A stretch of DNA of 64,000 nucleotides. Origin: Anaerolineaceae bacterium UBA4775. GTDB lineage: Bacteria > Chloroflexota > Anaerolineae > Anaerolineales > Anaerolineaceae. The translations under genes and the position numbers were made by a program. The notes beneath the pieces are model-generated. The model saw nothing but the letters and a program-made list of their open reading frames with translations. It made no database searches and was not told the DNA's origin. The stretch is from assembly GCA_002403205.1 (NCBI GenBank), contig DHHJ01000017.1:20337-84336 (forward strand). The letters run 5' to 3'. Below are positions 18,211-26,244 of the stretch, piece by piece (position 1 is the first letter of the stretch; each line of letters opens with the position of its first letter).

Positions 18211-18323
18211 AAAAGGCCCGGGCAGGATTACCGGCGGCACCCGGAGATACCGGTTTACCGCTGCTTCCTCTCGGACCTGACGGGGTTCACAGGGCTCCGC
18301 CGCGCCGGTCCCACCCGGACAGG
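18211..18323 (-). ncRNA. ffs: Small bacterial SRP RNA (4.5S type)
   Basis: On the minus strand the core AGGTCCGAGAGGAAGCAG (18261-18278) matches the universally conserved SRP helix-8 loop region that binds Ffh. The flanks pair: GTCCGGGT...ACCGGCGCGGC at the 5' side with GCCGCCGGT...GCCCGGGC at the 3' side, giving the long hairpin expected for a ~110-nt RNA. The 3' arm runs into TTTTTATT, an intrinsic terminator. Upstream are a consensus TTGACA (18351-18356) and a weak -10 TAAGCT (18328-18333) with 17-nt spacing. The ends are approximate. It delivers nascent membrane proteins with Ffh to FtsY. Confidence 0.92.
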
Positions 18324-18327
18324 GTTA

Positions 18328-18356
18328 AGCTTACTTCACACCACAAGGGCTGTCAA
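18328..18356 (-). promoter_or_regulatory. Promoter of the SRP RNA gene
   Basis: TTGACA (18351-18356, minus strand) is a perfect -35; the -10 is TAAGCT (18328-18333); the spacer is 17 nt. The predicted start falls near 18322, at the 5' end of the RNA hairpin. Confidence 0.7.
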
Positions 18357-18477
18357 CAGCGGAATGGATCTGATTGAAACGGCGCGCATCTGGTCACTGG
18401 TAAAAATTTAACACTCGCAGTATACTTTTATAGGATAAATTTTATTAACATCAGGCTACAGGAGAGGTGCGCACCCG

Positions 18478-19614
18478 ATGAAAGTTCATGTCAAACAATC
18501 CCAACTTGCCCATAGCGTCAACATGGTTTCGAGAGCCGTCTCGCCACGCAGCACGCTGCCCGTCCTCTCGAACATCCTCATCAAAACCGACCAAGGCCGC
18601 TTACGCCTGTCTGCCACCAACCTGGAACTGGGCATCACCAGCTGGATTGGGGCGCGCATTGAGGGTGAAGGCGCCATCACGGTCCCCTCACGCACCTTCA
18701 CCGACCTGGTCAGCACCTTGCCCAGCGAACAGGTGGTGCTCACCCTGGATAACAGTACCCAGACCTTGAATGTGCGCTGCGGTACCTCTGAAACCAACAT
18801 CAAAGGCATCGACGCCGAAGAATTCCCTCCCATTCCAGAACCTGACCTCGAAGAAGGCGTTCCTTTGAACGTCACCAACTTCAGGGAGATGGTCCAGCAG
18901 GTCGCCTTTGCCGCCTCCACAGACGAAGCCAGGCCGGTGCTCACCGGCGTGCTGCTCAAACTGGATGGTGAACACATCACCATGGCTGCCACGGACGGCT
19001 TCCGCATCTCCATCCGGGAGGATGATATCCCCAACCCGGTTTCCCGTCCCATCGAGGCCATCATCCCGGCCCGCGCGCTGGTTGAGCTGTCACGCGTGAT
19101 GAGCGGTTCCGGCGAAGAAGGCCTGATCATGACCTTCCCGCCAGACCGAGGCCAGGTGATCTTCCACATGGACAACCTGGAATTGGCTTCCCAGCTGATC
19201 GAAGGGACCTTCCCGGACTATCGTGCCATCATCCCGCCGAACTTCAAAACCCACACCCTGCTCTCAACCAGCGGCCTGCTGAAGGCCTGCAAACAGGCTG
19301 AGATCATCGCCCGCGACGGCACCAATGTCGCCCGGCTGAACATCATCCCCGAAACCGGTGAAGCCAGCCCCGGCACCCTGGAGCTTTCTGCGCAATCCGA
19401 GCAAACCGGCTCCTCCGAGATCCTCGTGGACGCCTCGGTCGACGGTGTGCCCCTGTTGGTGGCCTTCAACGTCCGCTTCCTGCGGGAAGTGCTGGAAGTG
19501 ATCAAGGCAGACAACGTCTGGCTGGAGACCAACGCCGCCAACACGCCCGGTATGCTCCGCCCCCAGGGAGATGATCACTTCAAACACATCATCATGCCGA
19601 TGCACATCAGCTAA
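18478..19614 (+). CDS. dnaN: DNA polymerase III sliding clamp beta subunit
   Basis: The beta clamp is a ring that tethers DNA polymerase to template. All three clamp domains are recognisable: TLPVLSNILIKTD (about 27-39), FAASTDEARPVLTGVLLK (about 141-158), DGFRISIR (about 172-179), and the C-terminal LRPQGDDHFKHIIMPMHIS that ends in the usual PM region. 378 residues is a normal length. The ATG follows an AGGAGAGG ribosome site. It lies next to the SRP RNA and near parS and a DnaA-box cluster, but dnaA, recF and gyrB are not adjacent. Confidence 0.97.
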   Translation: MKVHVKQSQLAHSVNMVSRAVSPRSTLPVLSNILIKTDQGRLRLSATNLELGITSWIGARIEGEGAITVPSRTFTDLVSTLPSEQVVLTLDNSTQTLNVRCGTSETNIKGIDAEEFPPIPEPDLEEGVPLNVTNFREMVQQVAFAASTDEARPVLTGVLLKLDGEHITMAATDGFRISIREDDIPNPVSRPIEAIIPARALVELSRVMSGSGEEGLIMTFPPDRGQVIFHMDNLELASQLIEGTFPDYRAIIPPNFKTHTLLSTSGLLKACKQAEIIARDGTNVARLNIIPETGEASPGTLELSAQSEQTGSSEILVDASVDGVPLLVAFNVRFLREVLEVIKADNVWLETNAANTPGMLRPQGDDHFKHIIMPMHIS

Positions 19615-19636
19615 TGGCAGTCAAATCAAATTCATC

Positions 19637-19665
19637 AAAAGCGCCCGAATTTCTGGCGCTTTTTT
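19637..19665 (+). terminator. Intrinsic terminator after dnaN
   Basis: AAAAGCGCC (19637-19645) pairs with GGCGCTTTT (19655-19663) around a 9-nt loop and runs into a T tract. It lies 23 bp past the dnaN stop. Confidence 0.8.
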
Positions 19666-19739
19666 GATATCCGCTCACTTTTTCACCGTTTTCAATTAGA
19701 ATTAAGGCAACCCGGATCACAAACAAAGGGTAAAAAACC

Positions 19740-22085
19740 ATGACCTTGCCGCCCAGCGCAACCGATCGCCTTCTGAGCACCTACCTGGTGCTCTCGCAAT
19801 ACCCCATTCTCTCCACCCAGGTGCGCGATTTAATGCGCCAGGAGCTGTTTTCCCGCGGATACATCGACCTGCAGGAGTTTGAGCAGGAGGTGATCCGCAA
19901 GGCAATCCAATCCCAGGAGCGGGAGGGTTTGCAGGAGCCCCAAATCGAGGAACCCGCCGAGGTGTGGGAGCAGCGTAAAGCCATCATTCGTGACCAGCTG
20001 ACGGATTTTTACTTTAGCCATCACTTGAGCTTTGAATTGATCGAGGAATTGATCCAACAGGTGCTGAACGAAAGGGGCGTGACCAGCCAGGACGCGCTGT
20101 TTTCCTTCAACCCTGAAATTGCTCCCCAGGATTTGCTCTTCAACCACGGTATGATGATCGAAAAAATGCCCCCTGAGGTACGAAAACCCCTGGAGCACCG
20201 CCTCAGGGAGATCAAAGTGGTCCTGATCCGCAATATGATCAGCGACCAGCTGCGTTACATCAACATTGCACGGGACTGGTTCACCATTTCAGACCTGGCA
20301 GAGGTGCGCCTGCACAAGATCGGTCACGGACGGATTGGCGGCAAGGCTGCCGGGATGCTCCTGGCTGCCCGGATACTCAAAGAGCATCCCCGCGCCGACA
20401 TCCGCGAGAATGTCCGCACGCCCATATCGTACTATATGGGTTCGGATTTGCTGTACACCTTCATCTCTGTCAACAACCTGCACCATTGGAACGACCAGAA
20501 ATACAAAGCCGAAGAGGAGATGCGCCGCGACTACCCCAAGATCCTGGAGGACTATGACCGCAGCGAATTCCCTCCCGGCATCATCGACCGCCTGAAAACC
20601 CTGTTAATGACCGTTGAAGACCAGCCCCTGATCGTACGCTCATCCTCCTTGCTGGAGGACAATTTCGGCACAGCCTTTGCCGGGAAATACGAGAGCATTT
20701 TCTGCCCGAACCAGGGCAACCTGGAACAAAATCTGCAGGCTCTGACCCGGGCCATCGCCAGGATCTACGCCTCCACCCTCAACCCAACAGCCCTGCTGTA
20801 CCGACGCAGCCGGGGTTTGCAGGATTATGATGAGCGCATGGCCGTTCTGATCCAGGTGGTGGAGGGTAACCAGTTTGGCGATTATTACCTCCCAGATGTG
20901 GCCGGTGTGGCTTTCAGCCACAACCAATACCGCTGGTCACCTCAAATCCGACCGGAGGATGGGTTTATCCGCATGGTGTGGGGCCTGGGCACACGCGCCG
21001 TCGACCGCGTGGGGAACGACTACCCCCGCCTGGTCGCACTCAGCCACCCAACGCTGCGCCCCTCCAGCACAGTCAAATCCATCCGCCGCTATTCCCAGCA
21101 GTATGTGGACTTGATCGACCTCAAAGACAACCAGATGAAGACCCTCCCGATCCAGCAAGTGCTGGACGGGAAATACCCACCCCTGCGCTACCTGGCCCAG
21201 GTGGACGAAGAGGGGTACTTCCGCTCACTGCGCTCCCGCCTGGTGGATGCTGAGCCCTCACAATTGATCCTCACATTTGAGGATCTGCTCCGCCGTACAC
21301 CTTTCCCCGAGCGTATGCGCTATATGCTGACCGTGCTTGAGGAAGAATACAACTCGCCTGTGGACGTGGAGTTCATCATCGACATCGTCCACGACAACGA
21401 CAAACCCGAGATCAAGCTGTCCCTGATCCAATGCCGGCCCCTCAGCTACCTGAGGGAAGAGCAGCATGTGGATTTCCCCAAAAACCTCGCCCCAGAGGAG
21501 GTCATCTTTTCCTCGAGCATCATGGTGGCTGGCGGCTGGCTGGACGAAATCGATTATGTCTTGTTCGTTCCCCCAGAAGGGTACTTCAGCATCCCAACCC
21601 AGTCTGCCAGGAACGCGCTTGAACGGGCCATCGGCCGGTTGAACAGCGCTCTCGAAGGGCAAGCCTTCATCTGCGTGGGACCGGGGCGCTGGGGCACCTC
21701 CAACCCCGATTTGGGTGTTCATGTGGATTATGCGGATATCTTTAACAGCAAAGCCCTGGTCGAGCTGTCCGGTGCGGGCATCGGGCCGGCACCTGAGCCT
21801 TCCCTGGGCACGCATTTCTTCCAGGATTTGCTGGAAGGCGAGATCTTCCCCCTGGCAACCCACATCGGCGAAGACGAGTTCAACCGTGCCTTCTTTTACG
21901 ACACGCACAACCGGGTGGCAGAGTGGATCAAGGTTGAGCCGATGATGTTCAAGTACTTACGCTTGATTGCTGTTAACGATTTCCGGGAAAACCACCATCT
22001 TGAGATCATCATGCGCGGCGACGAGGGCCGTGCGCTGGCCTTCCTGCGCGAGGCCCCGCGCGGCCGCGACGGTCGCTTGCAGTGA
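19740..22085 (+). CDS. PEP/pyruvate-binding (PPDK N-terminal) domain protein
   Basis: The 781-residue protein has an all-helical N-terminal region (1-180) and then the ATP-grasp-like domain of pyruvate phosphate dikinase/PEP synthase: KIGGKAAGMLLAARIL in variant form (about 200), IVRSSSLLEDNFGTAFAGKYES (about 298-319), and IQVVEGNQFGDYYLPDVAGVAF. The phosphohistidine domain (TCGGxTSHAA type) and the C-terminal PEP barrel are absent. The last ~200 residues (FICVGPGRWGTSNPDLGV, SLGTHFFQDLLEGEIFPL) form a domain often fused to this module but of unknown role. It cannot be a complete PEP synthase. A function in binding pyruvate or regulating a partner is only inference. Confidence 0.85.
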   Translation: MTLPPSATDRLLSTYLVLSQYPILSTQVRDLMRQELFSRGYIDLQEFEQEVIRKAIQSQEREGLQEPQIEEPAEVWEQRKAIIRDQLTDFYFSHHLSFELIEELIQQVLNERGVTSQDALFSFNPEIAPQDLLFNHGMMIEKMPPEVRKPLEHRLREIKVVLIRNMISDQLRYINIARDWFTISDLAEVRLHKIGHGRIGGKAAGMLLAARILKEHPRADIRENVRTPISYYMGSDLLYTFISVNNLHHWNDQKYKAEEEMRRDYPKILEDYDRSEFPPGIIDRLKTLLMTVEDQPLIVRSSSLLEDNFGTAFAGKYESIFCPNQGNLEQNLQALTRAIARIYASTLNPTALLYRRSRGLQDYDERMAVLIQVVEGNQFGDYYLPDVAGVAFSHNQYRWSPQIRPEDGFIRMVWGLGTRAVDRVGNDYPRLVALSHPTLRPSSTVKSIRRYSQQYVDLIDLKDNQMKTLPIQQVLDGKYPPLRYLAQVDEEGYFRSLRSRLVDAEPSQLILTFEDLLRRTPFPERMRYMLTVLEEEYNSPVDVEFIIDIVHDNDKPEIKLSLIQCRPLSYLREEQHVDFPKNLAPEEVIFSSSIMVAGGWLDEIDYVLFVPPEGYFSIPTQSARNALERAIGRLNSALEGQAFICVGPGRWGTSNPDLGVHVDYADIFNSKALVELSGAGIGPAPEPSLGTHFFQDLLEGEIFPLATHIGEDEFNRAFFYDTHNRVAEWIKVEPMMFKYLRLIAVNDFRENHHLEIIMRGDEGRALAFLREAPRGRDGRLQ

Positions 22086-22147
22086 GGACAACAGCGCTTT
22101 TCGCATCGATCCTCTCCCCCGTCCACAGGTAACCACTTGGTTGAGCC

Positions 22148-22639
22148 TCAGGTCAGTGGGATGAAGGCCTGGTGGGCATTTAAGCGGTACCATACCCCGT
22201 CCAGCCCGAGCACGATCCCCGAACCCCGCTGGGCAGCCCAGCGGGCAAATTCATAGGCCAGCAGCAACCCCATATCGGTCAGCTGTGTTTCAAGCAACTC
22301 GATCATGTACACCGCCTGCACCTGCATCAACCGCGCCCGGACGCTTGCCGTCAGCCCTACCCAGAGGGAATCCGCATCCAAACTCAGGTCAAGGCTCTGC
22401 TCGGTCACCACAAGCGGTGGCTGTGGCCGGGGTGCATAACGCACCAGGATCAATGGCACCCCCTGGTTTACGGGCAGTTCGACCGCCAGGTGCCTGCGCG
22501 CCGGCCCGATCAGTGCCGAATCCAGCCCGTATTGGTCGCACAGGGTGCGAAAATTCGCCCCGGCCAGCGCTGCCCGCAACGTTTCGGCGCTGAATTGACC
22601 CAGTAAGTGTTGATTGTAGACCCTGATCCAGTACGGCAT
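22148..22639 (-). CDS. Hypothetical protein
   Basis: A 163-residue protein of no recognised family. Its start at 22639 is supported by AGGAG 5 nt before the ATG; a much longer frame in the same register runs back across the parS sites but has no coding signs. It is rich in Leu, Ala and Gln, with no signal peptide, zinc motif or membrane segment. The middle (LVRYAPRPQPPLVV) and the C-terminal half look like a small alpha/beta fold. It diverges from rtcA, with the parS sites between. Confidence 0.6.
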   Translation of the reverse strand: MPYWIRVYNQHLLGQFSAETLRAALAGANFRTLCDQYGLDSALIGPARRHLAVELPVNQGVPLILVRYAPRPQPPLVVTEQSLDLSLDADSLWVGLTASVRARLMQVQAVYMIELLETQLTDMGLLLAYEFARWAAQRGSGIVLGLDGVWYRLNAHQAFIPLT

Positions 22640-22706
22640 CACAACTCCTGCATGGGTTAACAGCAGCAAGGGCTGACCCACCCAGCACGGGTGCCCGCTC
22701 TGCCAT

Positions 22707-22722
22707 GGTTTCACGTGAAACA
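22707..22722 (+). promoter_or_regulatory. parS-like site 1
   Basis: GGTTTCACGTGAAACA matches the ParB-binding consensus TGTTTCACGTGAAACA at 15 of 16 positions, with the 14-bp palindromic core GTTTCACGTGAAAC intact. It lies between divergent genes. Confidence 0.85.
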
Positions 22723-22804
22723 TAAACACTATACCCCAATTTCGCACCGTCAACCCCCTGATAGAGCGTTGCGTGCAAACTGACCTCCTAACCAATTGAA
22801 TCCC

Positions 22805-22822
22805 ATGTTTCACGTGAAACAT
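22805..22822 (+). promoter_or_regulatory. parS site 2 (perfect palindrome)
   Basis: ATGTTTCACGTGAAACAT is an 18-bp perfect palindrome containing the full 16-bp parS consensus (22806-22821). It is about 99 bp from site 1. ParB would load here to organise the origin region and recruit ParA/SMC; parAB themselves are not in the window. Confidence 0.92.
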
Positions 22823-22867
22823 CCTGTGGTAAGATACGCTTAAATCCCACGGATGGGAGTTGCAACC

Positions 22868-23908
22868 ATGCTTGAAATCAACGGCGCATTCGGTGAGGGC
22901 GGCGGGCAAATTTTGCGCAGCAGCCTGACCCTGGCTGCCCTGACCGGACAGCCTGTCCGGATTGTGCAGATCCGGGCCCAGCGCAGCCGGCCTGGTCTGC
23001 GCCCCCAGCACCTGGCCGCTGTGAAGGCCATCGCCAGGCTGACGGAGGCCGAAACCACAGGCGCCCATCTCGCTAGCCAGGAACTGACCCTGCGCCCAAC
23101 CAAACTGCGTTCCGGGCGTTTTCGGTTCGAGATACCCACCGCTGGTGCCCTTAGCCTGGTGCTGCAAACCGTGTTCCTGCCCCTCAGCCTGGCGGGCGGC
23201 ACTGCAGACATCACCCTTACCGGTGGGACCCATGTGCCCTGGAGTCCAATTTTTGAATATTTGAGCCAACAATGGCTGCCTGTGCTGGCCTTTTGCGGCT
23301 TTCGCGCAGAGCTCGATCTGCGCCAGGCAGGTTTTTATCCCCGGGGCGGCGGCGAGGTGCGGGCAAAAATCCTGCCCGCCAAAGATCTGAACCCCTTCCT
23401 GTGCATGGACCGCGGTCAGCTAACTGCCGTGACCGGGTTTTCAGGGGTGGCTAACCTTGCAGACGAGATCGCCAAGCGCCAGAAGCACCAGGCGCTCAAA
23501 CGGCTGCATGACCACGCACCGGAGGCAAAAATCCAGACCCAGCGGTTGCCTTCCCAGGGCAAGGGCACCTTCATCCTGCTGAAAGCCGCCTTCTCAAAGG
23601 GCGGCAGGGCCTGCTTCACAGCCCTAGGCGCCCCGGGCAAACCCGCCGAACGGGTGGCAGACGAAGCCGTGGAGGCGCTGCTGGCCTTCCTCGAGACCGA
23701 CGGCTGTGTGGACCACTTCCTGGCGGATCAGCTCTTGCTGCCGCTGCTGGTCGTGCCCGGGGAATCGGCCTTCCGCACGAACCGGGTCACCGCACACCTC
23801 CTGACCAACGCCCATGTGATTGACCAGTTCCTGCCAGGGCGTATCCACATCGCGGGCGCACAGGGCTCGCCTGGATTGGTGCAGGTGAGCGGCGGCCTGG
23901 CGCGCTAA
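22868..23908 (+). CDS. rtcA: RNA 3'-terminal phosphate cyclase
   Basis: RtcA converts RNA 3'-phosphates to 2',3'-cyclic phosphates using ATP through a covalent His-AMP. The N-terminal GEGGGQILR, RPGLRPQHLAAV, FYPRGGGEV and C-terminal ADQLLLPL are all present, and the nucleophile His is in TAHLLTN (His310 from this start). The ATG at 22868 follows GGGAG by 8 nt; the upstream ATG at 22853 overlaps that ribosome site. 346 residues is full length. The usual partner rtcB and regulator rtcR are not in the window, so the gene stands alone. Confidence 0.95.
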   Translation: MLEINGAFGEGGGQILRSSLTLAALTGQPVRIVQIRAQRSRPGLRPQHLAAVKAIARLTEAETTGAHLASQELTLRPTKLRSGRFRFEIPTAGALSLVLQTVFLPLSLAGGTADITLTGGTHVPWSPIFEYLSQQWLPVLAFCGFRAELDLRQAGFYPRGGGEVRAKILPAKDLNPFLCMDRGQLTAVTGFSGVANLADEIAKRQKHQALKRLHDHAPEAKIQTQRLPSQGKGTFILLKAAFSKGGRACFTALGAPGKPAERVADEAVEALLAFLETDGCVDHFLADQLLLPLLVVPGESAFRTNRVTAHLLTNAHVIDQFLPGRIHIAGAQGSPGLVQVSGGLAR

Positions 23909-23982
23909 TTCCATCCCGAATGCGAATTTATTAAGTTATTTATCATATTTATCCTAATTAATGGTCGAGGTCTGGTCCCGTT

Positions 23983-24729
23983 TCACTCCACCGGCGGCCG
24001 CGCCAGCAGATCCTTGGCCTCCGCCAGCGGACGACCGTCGAGGGCTTCAAATTGGTAGCCATACTCCCGCAAGAACCCCAGGGTGGCGGTATGTGCCTCC
24101 CGGCCATGGGTATCCAGGAATATGAGCGGCCGATGAACCTCGATCAAGCGCTTGGCGCCCTGGACCACCGCGAACTCAGCCCCCTCCACATCAATTTTGA
24201 TCGTATCAGGCGGTAAGATTTCCCCCTCTGCCAGCAGCTCATCCAGGCACACCTGCCGGACTTTGACCGTTCCCGTTTGCGAGAGGTGCCCCGTGGCGAT
24301 GCTGGCGCCCAGGTCAAAGAACGCTTCCCCGCTCTGCTGTGCTACAGCGGCTTCAAGCACCTGCACATTTTCACAGCCGTTGAGGGCGATGTGCCGGCGG
24401 ATATATTCCACGTTGCGGCTGACCGGCTCAAAGGCGTACACCTTGCCCTCCGGGCCGGTTAAGTGGGCTGCCAGGAGGCTGTAAAACCCGACATTGGCGC
24501 CGATATCATAAACCACCATACCCGGCGTGATCTCCCGTTCGAAGGCCAGCCTTTTTTGCAGTTCGTAACTTCCCAGCCAGTACCCATGCTCCCCTGCCCC
24601 GACGATCCATTTCTTGCCGCGCAGGCTGCCCTGCATGATCGGTAACACCGTTCCTTTGGGGAGCAACCGCAAGGGCAGCCTGATCAAACGCCCCAGGGTG
24701 CTGCGGTAACTGATTTTTGAGAAATCCAT
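23983..24729 (-). CDS. FkbM-family methyltransferase
   Basis: The 248-residue protein has the FkbM pattern: VVYDIGANVGFYSLLAA (motif I, about 87-103), YAFEPVSRNVEYIRRHI, and TIKIDVEGAEFAVVQGA near 193-209, the stretch that defines the family. These enzymes O-methylate sugars or glycolipids at or near the membrane. There is no signal peptide. The ribosome site is weak (GAG). It is not beside the glycan genes at the right end of the window, so its acceptor is unknown. Confidence 0.88.
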   Translation of the reverse strand: MDFSKISYRSTLGRLIRLPLRLLPKGTVLPIMQGSLRGKKWIVGAGEHGYWLGSYELQKRLAFEREITPGMVVYDIGANVGFYSLLAAHLTGPEGKVYAFEPVSRNVEYIRRHIALNGCENVQVLEAAVAQQSGEAFFDLGASIATGHLSQTGTVKVRQVCLDELLAEGEILPPDTIKIDVEGAEFAVVQGAKRLIEVHRPLIFLDTHGREAHTATLGFLREYGYQFEALDGRPLAEAKDLLARPPVE

Positions 24730-25028
24730 TGATCTCGGTCCATTCTATGATGCGAAGGCGCACACACCAGGCCACCGAAAATGCGCCGTGTGCGCTCATC
24801 CCAATTATACTTGGGGTTTGGTTTCACTCCTTCTCCACATAATTTGAATTGTTAACGAGGCTGCCAGGGTTTGCAGATTCTTAACATACTGCAGATGTTC
24901 CTTTCGCGATGTGATGGGTTATAATCATGCCTGGTGTCCACCTCCCTTGGGACCAGATCATGGGGCACAGACAGCCAGACTCTTTTCTCAGCCCCCCAGG
25001 AAGATCAATACAATCAACAGAGACGTTT
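24730..25028. other. Divergent intergenic region
   Basis: This 299-bp spacer has an 8-bp inverted repeat, GCGCACAC (24758-24765) with GTGTGCGC (24788-24795), and a TATAAT within GGTTATAATCATG near 24917-24922 that could be the -10 of the acyltransferase gene. No small gene or RNA was recognised. Confidence 0.45.
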
Positions 25029-26183
25029 ATGAAAGATCAGGCTGATAACCGCGTCAAGTACCCCCGCCGCGTCTTCATCCGGGGCGGCATGCGGACTCTC
25101 GGCAAGGTGCTGCTGGCCCTGTTTGCCAGGGTTGAGATCAACAGCCGGGAAAGGCTGCCTACAAAGGGGCCCATGATCCTGGCTGGCAACCATGCTGCCG
25201 TCCTTGAAGCGGTCATGATGGCGGTATACAACCCCGGGTTGGTTGAATTCATCGGGAACGGGGATATCCCCTTTGACCCCAACTACGCTTTCATCGTCAA
25301 TGCCTACGACCTGATCCCCGTCAACCGGGGTAACCTGGACCGCAAGGGACTGCAGAAGGCCGCCAGTGTGCTCGAACAGGGTGGCATCCTGGGCATTTTC
25401 CCGGAGGGCGGCGTCTGGCAGGCCGGCCAGATGCCTGCGCAAATCGGCGCAGCCTGGCTCAGTTACCGCACCCAGGCGCCGGTGCTGCCGATCGGCTTTG
25501 GCGGCATCCGGGGCGGATTGGGGCAAGCCCTCAAGCTCAAGCGCCCCAAACTGGTGATGAACGTCGGCGAGGTGCTCCCGCCAGTCACCCTGGATGAAAA
25601 CGAAACTTCAATGAAAGCCAGCCTGGCCAAGTCGGCCGACCTGATCCTGGAGAAGATCAACGCCCTGGTCCCCCCGGAAGACCTGTGCCAGGCGCACATG
25701 AAAGCGGATCAGCGCTACATTTTAGAGGTTGAGGTCCACCAGGGGGGATTGTTCACCTCTTCCCCGCCGCCGGAACCCCTGCAGGTCACACATGGGGATG
25801 CCTACGCCCATTTTCTTTACAACCCCACCATGATCGACGTCCTGGTGCGCAACCTCAGGCTGCCCCTGCACCCGCTCATGCAGGTCGATCATGAATTCCG
25901 CCTGGGCCCGGTCATCGCTGCCTGGGATGCCATTTTAGCCTACCTGAAGGACAATCCCGGTTTTTTCACCTACCGCTTCGGGGTTGATGAAGGCCTGGCA
26001 GTGGAACAATCTTTGCAGGAATTGCGCCGTCTGGCCGTTTGGGCGCAGGAAAACCAAACAGCCCTGTCACTTACACCCATTCACACCTATCGCAACGCCA
26101 ACACCGGCGCCCAGGTAACTGAACAAGGCGGCCGCTTTCCGAGCAACATGCCCATGCCCGCAAAAGGGGTCAAACTTCAGTAA
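25029..26183 (+). CDS. 1-acyl-glycerol-3-phosphate acyltransferase-like (PlsC) with C-terminal extension
   Basis: The N-terminal ~230 residues are a PlsC acyltransferase: GNHAAVLEAV carries the NHX4E variant of the catalytic HX4D box (His55, Glu60 from this start), and FPEGGVW is the glycerophosphate-binding motif. Family enzymes acylate lysophosphatidate in membrane-lipid synthesis. The last ~150 residues (about 235-384) are not part of the catalytic domain and match nothing I recognise. The ATG at 25029 is preferred, but its ribosome site is weak and earlier in-frame starts exist. The Asp-to-Glu change in the box is unusual. Confidence 0.82.
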   Translation: MKDQADNRVKYPRRVFIRGGMRTLGKVLLALFARVEINSRERLPTKGPMILAGNHAAVLEAVMMAVYNPGLVEFIGNGDIPFDPNYAFIVNAYDLIPVNRGNLDRKGLQKAASVLEQGGILGIFPEGGVWQAGQMPAQIGAAWLSYRTQAPVLPIGFGGIRGGLGQALKLKRPKLVMNVGEVLPPVTLDENETSMKASLAKSADLILEKINALVPPEDLCQAHMKADQRYILEVEVHQGGLFTSSPPPEPLQVTHGDAYAHFLYNPTMIDVLVRNLRLPLHPLMQVDHEFRLGPVIAAWDAILAYLKDNPGFFTYRFGVDEGLAVEQSLQELRRLAVWAQENQTALSLTPIHTYRNANTGAQVTEQGGRFPSNMPMPAKGVKLQ

Positions 26184-26244
26184 AATACGGCCTCTCACCG
26201 GCAAACAAGCCACCGATCTTCCAGGCAAAGCATTCAATTTCAGG

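Noticed and set aside
18044..18477. Origin of replication next to dnaN
   Set aside because: No TTATCCACA boxes were found here; the sequence is occupied by the SRP RNA and its promoter.
22640..23272. Frame extension of the 22148 gene back across the parS sites
   Set aside because: The AGGAG-supported ATG at 22639 fits; upstream codons cover parS palindromes and the opposite-strand rtcA.
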